The notes under the pieces were generated by a model, which saw nothing but the letters and a program-made list of their open reading frames with translations, did not search any database and was not told the DNA's origin. From the NCBI GenBank assembly GCA_964291375.2, contig OZ219809.1, forward strand, positions 2,294,001 through 2,358,000: a stretch of DNA of 64,000 bases, given 5' to 3'. The DNA comes from 3107 sp001483205 (GTDB taxonomy: Bacteria > Pseudomonadota > Alphaproteobacteria > Rhodobacterales > Rhodobacteraceae). Positions 50,790 through 59,406 of the stretch are shown piece by piece. The position numbers and the translations under genes are program-made. The number at the start of each line of letters is the position of its first letter. Position 1 is the stretch's first letter.

Positions 50790-52175
50790 TCAGCCCTCAA
50801 GACTACGCCGGAGCAGCCTGAGGTCTTCGGCAAGCTGGTCATCGGTTGTCTTCAGTTCCTCGACCTTGCGCACCCCGTGTATCACGGTGGTATGGTCGCG
50901 CCCGCCAAAGCGCCGCCCGATTTCCGGCAGACTGCGCGAGGTCATTTGCTTTGCCAGATACATAGCGATCTGGCGCGGGCGGGCAATGGTGCGCACCCGC
51001 CTTGGCCCGATCATTTCCGACAGCCGGATGTTGTAGTGTTCGCTGACCTTGCGCTGAATTTCCTCGATGGTGATCTTGCGGTCATAGGTGCGCAGCACAT
51101 CGGACAGGCAATCCTGCGCCATTTCCAGCGTGATTTCGCGCCCGATCAGCGAGGCAAAGGCGAACAGCCGTGTCAGCGCGCCCTCCAGCACCCGCACATT
51201 GGTGGAAATCCGGTGCGCGAGAAATTCCAGCACCCCGTCGGCCATCTCCAGCCGGTCCCCATCGGCGTGATACTGATCGACCTTCTGTTGCAGGATGCCA
51301 AGGCGCAACTCATAGTCGGTCGGGTGCAGGTCCACCACCAGACCGCACTGAATGCGCGAACGAATGCGGTCCTCCAGATCCTTGATCTCTCCGGGCGCGC
51401 GGTCGGCTGAAATGATGATCTGCTTGTTCTGATCGACCAGCGCATTGAAGGTGTGAAAGAACTCTTCCTGGGTCGAATCCTTGCCGGCGATGAACTGCAC
51501 GTCATCAACCATCAGAATATCGACCGAGCGGAACATCTCCTTGAAATCCATCATCCGCCGTTCGCGCAACGCCTGCACAAAGCGATACATGAATTGCTCT
51601 GCCGAAAGGTACACCGCGTTGAGGTCAGGGCGGCGGGCCTTCAGCTCATTGGCGATTGCGTGCATCAGGTGGGTCTTGCCCAGCCCGACACCGCCATAGA
51701 GAAACAGCGGGTTGAACGCGACGGCCCCGCCGCCCTCGGCCACCCGGCGCGCGGCAGCATGGGCCAGCTCATTGGGTTTGCCGACGACAAAACTGTCAAA
51801 GGTATAGCGCGCGTAAATCGGTGCGCCGGGAAAATCAGAGGCCGATGCCGCACCCCGGTTTGCCCCGCCCGTCGTCCGTTTCAAAGGGCGGGGTGTCCGG
51901 CCCGCAGGCGCGGCGGACCGCTTGCCGGGGCTGGCCGCCGGGGTTGCAAACTCGATGCGGGTTACCCCCTGCCCGGCCTTGTTCAGATGATGCAGTATCT
52001 GGTCGCCGAAATTGCGCAGCACCCAGTTGCCGATAAAGCTGGTCGGCACGTTGAAGACGATGACGCCGTTCTTCACCCCCGCAAATTCCAGCGGTTCGAT
52101 CCAGTTCACGAAATTGCTTTGTCCGATTGCTTCTTCAAGCTCATCCCGCACCTGTCCCCAAATATCATCCGTCAT
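50790..52175 (-). CDS. dnaA: Chromosomal replication initiator DnaA
   Basis: 461 residues. Domain I (WGQVRDELEEAIGQSNFVNW), a short Gly/Pro/Lys linker (~95-130), AAA+ domain with Walker A LYGGVGLGKTHLMHAIANEL, Walker B DILMVDDVQFIAGK and arginine-finger box, and DNA-binding domain IV ending RFGGRDHTTVIHGVRKVEEL. The ribosome site is GGAAG immediately before the ATG. Its leader carries a 26-bp tandem repeat (52177-52260). No cluster of TTATCCACA boxes was found next to the gene. Confidence 0.97.
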   Translation of the reverse strand: MTDDIWGQVRDELEEAIGQSNFVNWIEPLEFAGVKNGVIVFNVPTSFIGNWVLRNFGDQILHHLNKAGQGVTRIEFATPAASPGKRSAAPAGRTPRPLKRTTGGANRGAASASDFPGAPIYARYTFDSFVVGKPNELAHAAARRVAEGGGAVAFNPLFLYGGVGLGKTHLMHAIANELKARRPDLNAVYLSAEQFMYRFVQALRERRMMDFKEMFRSVDILMVDDVQFIAGKDSTQEEFFHTFNALVDQNKQIIISADRAPGEIKDLEDRIRSRIQCGLVVDLHPTDYELRLGILQQKVDQYHADGDRLEMADGVLEFLAHRISTNVRVLEGALTRLFAFASLIGREITLEMAQDCLSDVLRTYDRKITIEEIQRKVSEHYNIRLSEMIGPRRVRTIARPRQIAMYLAKQMTSRSLPEIGRRFGGRDHTTVIHGVRKVEELKTTDDQLAEDLRLLRRSLEG

Positions 52176-52176
52176 T

Positions 52177-52260
52177 CTTCCGTCTACTTTCTGTGTTGCC
52201 CGTTCAGGACTGTTTTCTTCGTTGTGCTTTCAGGACCGCTTTCTTCGTTTCCCGTTCAGG
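52177..52260. repeat. 26-bp tandem repeat in the dnaA leader
   Basis: TTCAGGACTG..TTTCTTCGTT units start at 52203 and 52229, with a third TTCAGG at 52255 and a diverged upstream unit (CTACTTTCTGTGTTGCCCG). Period 26. It covers the whole gap between the dnaA start and the rhodanese stop codon, so it is the 5' untranslated region or promoter of dnaA. Confidence 0.75.
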
Positions 52261-52708
52261 ATTGCCGCCAGGCCATCCCCCGGGCTTTCCAGCCATTGAT
52301 CCGCCCCCGGCGTCTGTCTGCGTCCAGGTCTCCTTCAAAGCCCCCGGCGACATTGATGCAGTCGGCGACAATCCCCCGATGTGCCAGGAGACCGGCGACC
52401 GCTTCGGCGGCGCAGAGGGAGCGCGCTCCGGACCGGCACAGGAAAAACAGCTTGTCCGGTATGGTCGGGCCAAGGCTGTTCACCACTGTCTCCGCAAAGC
52501 GCGGGTTCACGGACATATCGGGAAAACCGGCCCATTCGACGAACAGCGCCGAACGCCCCAGCGGTGTCAGGTCAGGTATGCCGACAAGAACCCATTCGGC
52601 CCGCGACCTGACATCGACGAGCACGGCACTTTCGTCACTTTCCAGCGTGTCCCAGGTTTCCCGAGGCAATGCCTCGGATACACGCCGGGCAACGCGGCCC
52701 GCGCCCAT
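52256..52708 (-). CDS. Rhodanese-like domain protein
   Basis: 150 residues from the ATG at 52708; a GTG at 52741 in frame would add 11. One rhodanese domain: SAVLVDVRSRAEWVLVGIPD, VEWAGFPDMSVNPRFAET, and the active-site loop FLCRSGARSLCAAE with the catalytic Cys. It could transfer sulfane sulfur or act as a sulfur carrier. Sits between rpsT and dnaA on the same strand. Confidence 0.87.
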   Translation of the reverse strand: MGAGRVARRVSEALPRETWDTLESDESAVLVDVRSRAEWVLVGIPDLTPLGRSALFVEWAGFPDMSVNPRFAETVVNSLGPTIPDKLFFLCRSGARSLCAAEAVAGLLAHRGIVADCINVAGGFEGDLDADRRRGRINGWKARGMAWRQS

Positions 52709-52914
52709 TTCCCGTGTCCCCCCAAAGCAGACGTGAATCACCCCGGCACGCTAACAAGGCACCCCGGTGTGGTGCAACAGAACTTCTTGCTTGACTCGGG
52801 TGTTTGCGAAAACGAATCTCGGGGTTGGTTACTGTTTCGTTCCGGGCGGTATGCCGGTCAGCGGAATATGCCGCAGGCGCGAATGCGACGGATGCTGCGG
52901 GCGCAAACAGGGCG

Positions 52915-52939
52915 GCGCGGCCATCCGGTCAGGCCGCGC
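52915..52939 (-). terminator. GC-rich hairpin after rpsT
   Basis: Arms GCGCGGCC and GGCCGCGC with a 9-base loop, 45 bases past the rpsT stop. No T run follows, so termination is uncertain; it may protect the mRNA 3' end. Confidence 0.4.
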
Positions 52940-52983
52940 GGGTTGGTGATGTGTCGGGGCGAGCCGGGGGAATTGCTGGTAAA

Positions 52984-53256
52984 TCAGCCTGTTCCGCCGA
53001 TTGCCTTGACCCGTGCGGCAAGGCGCGACATTTTGCGCGCGGCGGTGTTCTTGTGCAGAACGCCCTTGGTGACGCCGCGTTGCAGCTCTGCCTGGGCGGC
53101 GCGCAGGGCGACAAGGGCGGATTTTTCGTCCCCGGCGGCGACGGCTTCCTCGACTTTGCGCAGAAAAGTGCGGATGCGCGAACGGCGCGCCTTGTTGACG
53201 GCAAAGCGGCGGGCGTTCTGGCGGGCGCGCTTTCTGGCTTGGGGGGAGTTTGCCAT
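52984..53256 (-). CDS. rpsT: 30S ribosomal protein S20
   Basis: 90 residues: ANSPQARKRARQNARRFAVN, KARRSRIRTFLRKVEEAVAA, RGVTKGVLHKNTAARKMSRL. Helical, basic, binds 16S rRNA in the small subunit. Its place just upstream of dnaA is conserved in Rhodobacterales. A strong promoter-like sequence is at 53414-53441. Confidence 0.96.
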   Translation of the reverse strand: MANSPQARKRARQNARRFAVNKARRSRIRTFLRKVEEAVAAGDEKSALVALRAAQAELQRGVTKGVLHKNTAARKMSRLAARVKAIGGTG

Positions 53257-53413
53257 GTGGGTCAGACCTTTTCCGGGTTTTGTCCTGTGCGGGTTTCGTC
53301 GTGTGTCGGTTTTGTCATGTGTCAGTCATTCGCGACGAGGCCCGGCCCGGCCTGCTCACGGGGCCAAGGGTGATTCCGGCCAGAGCGGGCCTCACGCGCA
53401 TGTATGACCGGGC

Positions 53414-53441
53414 CGTATAGACAAGTTCAGGGGGAATGCAA
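53414..53441 (-). promoter_or_regulatory. Candidate rpsT promoter
   Basis: On the minus strand TTGCAT (53441-53436), 16-base spacer, TATACG (53419-53414), about 160 bases before the S20 start. The repeat begins 44 bases further upstream, so this promoter appears untouched by it. Confidence 0.45.
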
Positions 53442-53484
53442 ACAGGAATCTTCGGGCGCGGGCCGGACTTTTGCGGGCCTGAGC

Positions 53485-53870
53485 TATAGCGTGACGCTGT
53501 AAAATTGATCACAGGTTCCAACCCTGATCCTATCGGGAGCAAGTGTCAGGCACTTTGCCGGGACAGGTGGGCGACCCGTCCGAAAGGCCGCGTCCGGCCC
53601 GCACGGGGGGCGCGAACGCGCCGCCCCGTGGGGGGGCGGGACGGCGCGGCCCGGCGCAAGCGCCGGGCGGGACAAGTTGGCCACTGACGCGCCATTATTC
53701 AGAGGTCTTTATAACCTGACAATCGGGTTTTGAGCCCAAACCCCGGTCCTGACCCCGCCCGGTCGCCAGACCGTGCCGCGCCCTGGGGCTCCGTCCGTTC
53801 GGCCCTGAAACGCTCCCCCGGACCGTTTCAGGGACGGGCCTCACCCCTCAATGGGATGAGCGGCGCGTGC
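53485..53870. repeat. Modular dispersed repeat, mixed modules
   Basis: TAGCGTGACGCTGTAAAATT, TGATCACAGGTTCCAACCC (as at 45278), AGGCCGCGTCCGGCCCGCAC, long GC block, CAAG-loop GC hairpin, GGCCACTGACGCGCCATTAT, TCAGAGGTCTTTATAACCTG, ATCGGGTTTTGAGCCC, CCCGGTCGCCAGACCG, a degenerate copy of the GAAACGGTCC hairpin, and CACCCCTCAATGGGATGAGC. Together with the rpsT promoter it accounts for the gap 53257-53880. Confidence 0.8.
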
Positions 53871-53880
53871 CCCCCGGCCA

Positions 53881-54657
53881 TCAGCGCCCTTCAAACTGCG
53901 CCGGGCGTTTCTCCAGAAACGCCAGCACGCCCTCCTGAAAGTCACGGGTCTGGCCGCAGGCCCCCTGAAGTTTTGCCTCAAGCGCCAGATGCGCCTCCAG
54001 CGAATTGTCAAACCCCGCGCGCATCGCCTGCCTCAGATGCCCGTAGGCCACCGTCGGCCCCTCGGCCAGCGTCTTTGCGCGGCTCTGCCAGTGCCCGGCA
54101 AATGCCGCATCCGGCACCGTTTCCCAGATCAGCCCCCAGTCGCTGGCCTGCCGCGCCGGGATCGGCTCTGCAAACAGCGCCGCGCCCATGGCCCGCGCCA
54201 GCCCCATCTGGCGGGGCGGCCAATAGGTGCCGCCCGCACCGGGGATCAGCCCGATCCGAACGAACGGTTGCAGGAAGACCGCTGATTCGGCGGCAATCGC
54301 CACATCCGCAGCCAGCGCCAGGCTGACCCCGGCCCCCGCCGCCGCGCCATTCACCGCGGCAATGGTCGGGACCGGGCATTCGACCAGCGCCATCAGCATC
54401 GGCTTGTATTCATCGCGCAGGGTGCGCTCCAGGTCCATATGCGCCGCGTTGCGCCCGTGGCCCAGATCCTGCCCCGAACAGAACGCATCCCCCGCACCGG
54501 TGATCACCAGCACCCGCGCGCCCTGCCCCGCCTGCCGGACGGCATGGGCAATCTCTGCCCGCATCTGGGTGTTGAGCGCGTTTTTCGCCTCGGGCCGGTT
54601 CAGGGTCAGAAGCGCAATATCCTCGCGGATGCTCAACCGAATCGTCTGATATTCCAT
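53881..54657 (-). CDS. Enoyl-CoA hydratase/isomerase, PaaG-like
   Basis: 258-residue crotonase. NRPEAKNALNTQMRAEI, GAGDAFCSGQDLGHGRNAAH (oxyanion hole), VNGAAAGAGVSLALAADVAI (second oxyanion glycine), IGLIPGAGGTYWPPRQMGLA and DWGLIWETVPD. The last two segments resemble PaaG (phenylacetate pathway 1,2-epoxyphenylacetyl-CoA isomerase) more than FadB; no other paa genes are near, so the function stays general. Single gene. Confidence 0.85.
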   Translation of the reverse strand: MEYQTIRLSIREDIALLTLNRPEAKNALNTQMRAEIAHAVRQAGQGARVLVITGAGDAFCSGQDLGHGRNAAHMDLERTLRDEYKPMLMALVECPVPTIAAVNGAAAGAGVSLALAADVAIAAESAVFLQPFVRIGLIPGAGGTYWPPRQMGLARAMGAALFAEPIPARQASDWGLIWETVPDAAFAGHWQSRAKTLAEGPTVAYGHLRQAMRAGFDNSLEAHLALEAKLQGACGQTRDFQEGVLAFLEKRPAQFEGR

Positions 54658-54727
54658 GGCTCTCTCCGGCCTTTATGTGGTGCCGCACCATACCCATCGC
54701 CCCGGCGGGCGAAAGCAAAACCCGGCG

Positions 54728-55339
54728 TCAGCGGTTCAGAATATCGTTCAGCCGGGCTTGCTCGGCCTTTGAAAGCGGGGCGGGGGCGCGCCTGTTGGTC
54801 CGTGCCCGTGCGCGCAGATAGGCCGCGGCGATCAGGGCCGAGAGCACCAGCATCACCGGCCCCGCCGCCCATAACACCACATTGGCCCCGTCGCTGCGCG
54901 GGCGCATCAGCACCCGCTCGCCATAGCGTTCGACGAAGAAGTCCAGTATTTCGGCGTCGCTTGCGCCGTCTGAGATCATCTCTCGCACGATCAGCCGGGC
55001 GTCCCGTGCCCAGTCCGCGTTTGATGAGGCGATGTTTTCTGACCGGCAGCGGACGCAGCGGATGTCCTCGTCAAGCGCCTGCGCGCGGGCCTCAAGTGTC
55101 GGGTCGGCAAGCATTTCGTCGGGTTCCACCGCCATGGCGGGGGGGGAGCATAAGAGGAGCAGGATAAGGGCAAAGGCATAGGTGCGAGGGTGGCAGACTC
55201 CGTTCCGTAAGGGCCGCGTCCGGCCCGTCCGGGGGGGCGCAATCGCGCCGCCCCGGTGGGGGGCGGGACGGCGCGGCCCGGCGTTCCGCCGGGCAGATGG
55301 ATTGGCCGCCGATGCGCTATCATGCAGAGGTCTTTGCAT
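54728..55339 (-). CDS. ccmH: Cytochrome c biogenesis protein CcmH, start displaced by a repeat
   Basis: Heme-handling thiol protein of system I. The conserved part begins at FALILLLLCSPPAMAVEPDE (signal helix), then RCVRCRSENIASSNADWARD (C-x-x-C that reduces apocytochrome c) and a second helix NVVLWAAGPVMLVLSALIAA. No ATG, GTG or TTG lies at the expected place just before the signal helix; the only in-frame ATG is at 55339, in the repeat tip, adding ~53 residues of repeat translation (MQRPLHDSASAANPSARRN). Either that extended form is made, a non-standard start is used, or the gene is impaired. Belongs with ccmF on the minus strand. Confidence 0.8.
   Translation of the reverse strand: MQRPLHDSASAANPSARRNAGPRRPAPHRGGAIAPPRTGRTRPLRNGVCHPRTYAFALILLLLCSPPAMAVEPDEMLADPTLEARAQALDEDIRCVRCRSENIASSNADWARDARLIVREMISDGASDAEILDFFVERYGERVLMRPRSDGANVVLWAAGPVMLVLSALIAAAYLRARARTNRRAPAPLSKAEQARLNDILNR
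55201..55335. repeat. Dispersed repeat between ccmF and ccmH
   Basis: GGGCCGCGTCCGGCCCGTCC, a long GC block ending GCGCGGCCCGGCGTTCCGCC, GATTGGCCGCCGATGCGC and the tip TATCATGCAGAGGTCTTT. It lies where ccmF and ccmH are normally adjacent or overlapping. Confidence 0.8.
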
Positions 55340-55348
55340 TGTCCGGTC

Positions 55349-57341
55349 CTACTCCGCCACGCTGCCCGCATCCGCCGCCGCACGGTTGCCCGCACGCCGC
55401 CGCGCCCCGGCCGCCACCCGATAGCGCCGGTCCGACAGGCTCAGCAGCCCCCCCGCCGCCATCAGGATCGCCCCCCCCCAAATCCAGTTGGCAAGCGGCT
55501 TGACATGGGCGCGCACCGTCCAGCCGCCCCCCGGCTGCCGCTCGCCGATCACCAGATAGATGTCGCGCAGCGCGCCATTGTCAATCGCGGCCTCGGTCGT
55601 CGGCATCCCCGCCACCGGATAGACGCGCCTTTCCGGGAACAGGCGGGTGATTTCGCGCCCCCCCCGCGCCACTGTCATCTCGGCCATCGCGCTCAGGTAA
55701 TTCGGCCCCTCGACCTCTGACACGCCCTCAAGCGCAATCTCATAACCGGCAACGGTGAATGCCTCGCCCGGACGGGCGACGCGAATGTCTTCGACCTCCC
55801 AGGCCAGCAGCCCGGCAATGCCGGTGATCACGATCCCCAGCCCGCCATGGGCCACGGCCTTGCCCCAGTCTGCCCTCGGCAACCGGGCCATGCGGCGGAC
55901 GCGCGCCGTCCCCCCACCGCGCCCGGTCCTCTGCCACAGGTCAGCCGCCGCCCCCAGCAGCAGCCACACGCCGAGGAAAACCCCGACAGGGGCCAGCGCA
56001 CTGCGATTGGCGGACATCGCCCAGATCAGCAGCGCCAGCGCCAGCGCCAGACCGAGCGCATAGCGCAGGGTATGGAGCACCCGGCCCGCCCGCGCCCGCT
56101 TCCACGGCAGCATCGCCCCCACCGGCAAAAGCCCCGCCAGGGCCAGGATGAAGGGCGTGAACGCCAGGTTAAAGAACGGCGGCCCGACCGACAGGGGACG
56201 GTCGAACAAGATTTCCGCCACCAGTGGCCAGATGGTGCCGATAAAGACCACAAACGCCGAGACCGCCAGCAGGATATTGTTGACGACCAGCGCGCTTTCC
56301 CGGCTGACCACGGCGAAGACGCCCTTTGGCCTCCAGCGTTCCGGCCCGCGCCGCATAGAGGCAAAGCGCACCACCGACAAACACCGCAAGGATGATCAGG
56401 ATGAACACCCCCCGCCCCGGATCATTGGCAAAGGCGTGAACCGAGGTCAGAATGCCCGAACGCACGATAAAGGTGCCGATCAGGGAAAAGCCGAAGGCGA
56501 GGATCGCCAACAGGATTGTCCAGCTTTTCAGGCTGTCGCGTTTCTCGACCACAATCGCCGAATGCAGCAGCGCGGTGGCCAGCAGCCAGGGCATCAGGCT
56601 GGCATTCTCGACCGGATCCCAGAACCAGAATCCCCCCCAGCCGAGCTCGTAATAGGCCCACCATGACCCGAGCGCGATGCCGATGGTCAGGAACAGCCAC
56701 GCCGCAAGGGTCCACGGGCGCACCCACCGCCCCCAGGCCGCATCCACCCGCCCGCCGATCAGCGCCGCCACCGCAAAGCTGAACCCCATCGACAGCCCGG
56801 CATAACCCAGATAGAGAAACGGCGGGTGGAAGGCGAGGCCGGGGTCTTGCAACAGCGGGTTCAGCCCCTGCCCGTCGAAAGGCGGCGCGCTCAGGCGCAG
56901 AAACGGGTTAGAGGTCAGCAGTATAAAGGCCAGAAATGCCGCACCGATCAGCGCCTGAACGCTGAGGGTGCGGGCGCGCAGGGTCTCCGGCAGGCCGCCC
57001 CCGAACCACGCCGCTGCCGCGCCGAACAGCGACAGGATCAGCACCCACAGCAGCATGGACCCTTCGTGATTGCCCCACACACCGGTGACCTTATAGAGCA
57101 TCGGTTTGAGTGTGTGGGAGTTCGTCGCCACCAGATGCAGCGAGAAATCCGAGGTGACAAAGGCGCTGGTCAGTGTGGCGAAGGCAAAGGCGATCAGCAG
57201 GAACTGGGTTTGGGCCGCCGGGGCCGCCACCGCCATCCAGCCGCGCCAACCCTTGTGCGCGCCCGCCATGGGTGCCACCGCCTGCACGATGGCGACGGCA
57301 AGCGCGAGGATGAGGGCGAAATGGCCAAGCTCGGTTGTCAT
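55349..57341 (-). CDS. ccmF: Cytochrome c-type biogenesis protein CcmF, with a frameshift
   Basis: Heme lyase subunit of system I, expected ~650 residues and many membrane helices. The first frame (from the ATG at 57341) has the WWD-type heme motif LGSWWAYYELGWGGFWFWDP and ENASLMPWLLATALLHS, ending in sense at TLEAKG near 56325. The rest (VFAVVSRESALVVNN, LSVGPPFFNLAFTPF, to AAADAGSVAE) is in another frame. The join lies at the GGG of CCAAAGGGCG (plus-strand 56322-56328): removing one G restores EAKGVFAVVSRE, the normal CcmF sequence. Pseudogene, sequencing error or frameshifting cannot be separated here; no canonical slippery heptamer is present. Confidence 0.88.
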
Positions 57342-57439
57342 GGGGGGAGTATATGCGCCTAAGGGCGGCCCCGCCACCGGATAAGGGGCGGCCTGCCCTG
57401 CGCGGAGTGTCGCAACCCGGTGGGGGCTTGGGATCGGTT

Positions 57440-58385
57440 TGCGGGGTTATGGCGTGACGCCGTAAAATTGATCATATACTCAACTTTGATCCTGTCAGGG
57501 CGCTGCTGCATGAATGTAAGCGCTTTCACCGAAAATGTAAGCCCTTACATTCCGGGAAAGAGGCAAAGGTCGCGCCTGGCACGGCACGGGGGCGGGGCTT
57601 ATCCGCGGATAAGGGCAGCACCTCTGACATATTGGCGCGTCAGTGGCTAACCTGATCCCGCCCGGCGGAACGCCGGGCAGCGCCCGCCCCGCCCCACGGC
57701 GGGCGCTTTGCACCCGCCGGGCCGGGCGCTGCCCTTCGGACGGGGCGCGTATCTGTTCCGGCACGGGGGGCTTATCCGCGGATAAGGGCAGCACTGCTGA
57801 CCTATTGGCGCGTCAGTGGCTAACCCGTCCGCCCGGTCGCAAGACCGGGCAGCGCCCGCCCCGCCCGACGGCGGGCGCTTCGCTTCCGCCGGGCCGGGCG
57901 CTGCCCTCTGTTCTGAAGTCCCGTCCCCCTTGCCAGACAGGACGCTGCCCTTCGGATTGTTCGTGCATCTGTTCCGGCGAGGGGCGTGCGGCTTATCCGC
58001 GGATAAGGGCAGCACTGCTGACCTATTGGCGCGTCAGTGGCCAACCTGTCCCGCCCGGTCGCAAGACCGGGCCGTGCCGTCTCACCCCTCAATGGGGTGA
58101 ACGGCGCGCGCCCCCCAAATCTTATCCGCGGATAAGGGCAGCACCTCTGACATATTGGCGCATCGGTGGCCAACCCGTCCCGCCCGGTCGCAAGACCGGG
58201 CAGCGCCCGCCCCGCCCCACGGCGGGCGCTTCGCTTCCGCCGGGCCGGGCGCTGCCCTCACCATTGTTGCGAGGCGCTTGAACACGCCGGGGGGCCGCTT
58301 ATCCGCGGATAAGGGCAATGCTTCTGACCTATTGGCCGGGCCGGGCGGGACAGGTTGGCCGTCAATGCACCATCATGCAGGGGTC
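57440..58385. repeat. 1-kb repeat field with five TTATCCGCGGATAA palindromes
   Basis: No gene is supported between 57342 and 58398. It opens with GGCGTGACGCCGTAAAATTG and the double LacI-type operator block. Palindromes follow at 57599-57612, 57772-57785, 57993-58006, 58122-58135 and 58299-58312, each followed by GGGCA...CTGAC(A/C)TATTGGC. Between them are GTCAGTGGC(C/T)AACC, GC hairpins with GAA, GCAA and CTTCC-type loops, and TCACCCCTCAATGGGGTGA (58082-58100). It ends with the tip CATCATGCAGGGGTCTTC. Confidence 0.88.
57515..57549. promoter_or_regulatory. Tandem LacI-family operator-like sites, second copy
   Basis: TGTAAGCGCTTTCA (57515-57528) and TGTAAGCCCTTACA (57536-57549), starts 21 bp apart: the inverted copy of the pair at 25952-25986. 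It is 174 bases upstream of ccmF. Confidence 0.55.
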
Positions 58386-58398
58386 TTCGGCACCAGAA

Positions 58399-59403
58399 TC
58401 AGGCCCGGCTCGATGCCCGGACCACCAGCCCGACGGGTGTGCGTTGCGCCCCCGGCGGTGCGACTCCTTCCTCCAGCCAGGCGAGCATGGTCTGCACCAC
58501 CCCCTGCCCGAACCCGGCAACATCACAGCGCACGGACGTAAGCGGCGGCCAGAAATGCGCCGCCTCTTCGATGTCATCAAACCCGACCACCCTGAAATCC
58601 GACCCGACAGAGCGGCCCGCCTCATGGCACCCGACCAGAATGCCAAGCGCAACCAGATCATTAAAGCACAGCGCGGCGTCACAGTCAGGATGCTCTGCGG
58701 CCAGACGCGCAGCAACCTCTCGCCCGAAGGCCCGGCTCGGCTTTCCGGTCAGCACAAGCGGCTCTTTCCCCGCCGTCTTCAGCGTTTCAATATACCCCGC
58801 CATACGCTCGCCGGTCACATCCCGCCCGGCAAGGCCACCGACAAAGGCGATCTTTCCCGTGCCCTGCTCCAGCAGATGACGGGTGGCGATTCTGCCGCCC
58901 TCGGGATAATCGGGTGCGGTGAAGGGAAAGCGCCCGGTCCGCGCATCGACCTGCCGCAACACCTGCATCACCGGAATCCCGGCGCGCTCCATGGCATCAA
59001 ACGCGCCCTTCACCGCCCCGTAAGCCGGTGAAATGATCAGCCCGGAAACCCCGTGCTCGATCATCGCCCTGACAACCTGTTCCTGAAGGCAGGCGTCTTC
59101 GTCGGTATTCGCCACCACGGTCGCATAGCCTCTGGCTGACAACGCCATCTGAAGCGACGCCGCAAACTCGGTGAAAAACGGGTTGCGCAGGTCGTTGATG
59201 ACCAGCCCGATCAGCCCGGCCCCCGATGACCGCATCTGCGCCGCCGCCCGGTTATAGACATAACCGGTCTCGGCCATCGCCCGGCGCACCTGTGCCCTGG
59301 TTTCCTCGCGCACCGACGGCGCATTGCGCAGCACCAGGCTGACGGTCGATTTGGAGACCCCCGCCCGTTCGGCAACGTCGATGATTGTCGGTCTGCGATC
59401 CAA
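58399..59403 (-). CDS. LacI-family transcriptional regulator
   Basis: 334 residues. N-terminal helix-turn-helix TIIDVAERAGVSKSTVSLVL and hinge AAAQMRSSGAGLIG, then a sugar-binding core (IGLVINDLRNPFFTEFAASL; VVANTDEDACLQEQVVRAMI; ATRHLLEQGTGKIAFVGG; DFRVVGFDDIEEAAHFWPPL). It is the last gene of the minus-strand catabolic cluster, four bases after DUF993, and probably senses that pathway's substrate. Its operator may be the TGNAANCGNTTNCA-type sites in the repeats, which is untested. Confidence 0.93.
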   Translation of the reverse strand: MDRRPTIIDVAERAGVSKSTVSLVLRNAPSVREETRAQVRRAMAETGYVYNRAAAQMRSSGAGLIGLVINDLRNPFFTEFAASLQMALSARGYATVVANTDEDACLQEQVVRAMIEHGVSGLIISPAYGAVKGAFDAMERAGIPVMQVLRQVDARTGRFPFTAPDYPEGGRIATRHLLEQGTGKIAFVGGLAGRDVTGERMAGYIETLKTAGKEPLVLTGKPSRAFGREVAARLAAEHPDCDAALCFNDLVALGILVGCHEAGRSVGSDFRVVGFDDIEEAAHFWPPLTSVRCDVAGFGQGVVQTMLAWLEEGVAPPGAQRTPVGLVVRASSRA

Positions 59404-59406
59404 GGT

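Noticed and set aside
56315..56335. Programmed -1 frameshifting in ccmF
   Set aside because: The site CCAAAGGG does not form a canonical slippery heptamer and no downstream pseudoknot or upstream ribosome-like site was recognised; an indel is simpler.
57420..58541. Overlapping open frames of 70-240 residues in the repeat field
   Set aside because: They are translations of GC-rich repeats in all six frames, rich in Pro, Arg and Gly, without ribosome sites or recognisable domains.
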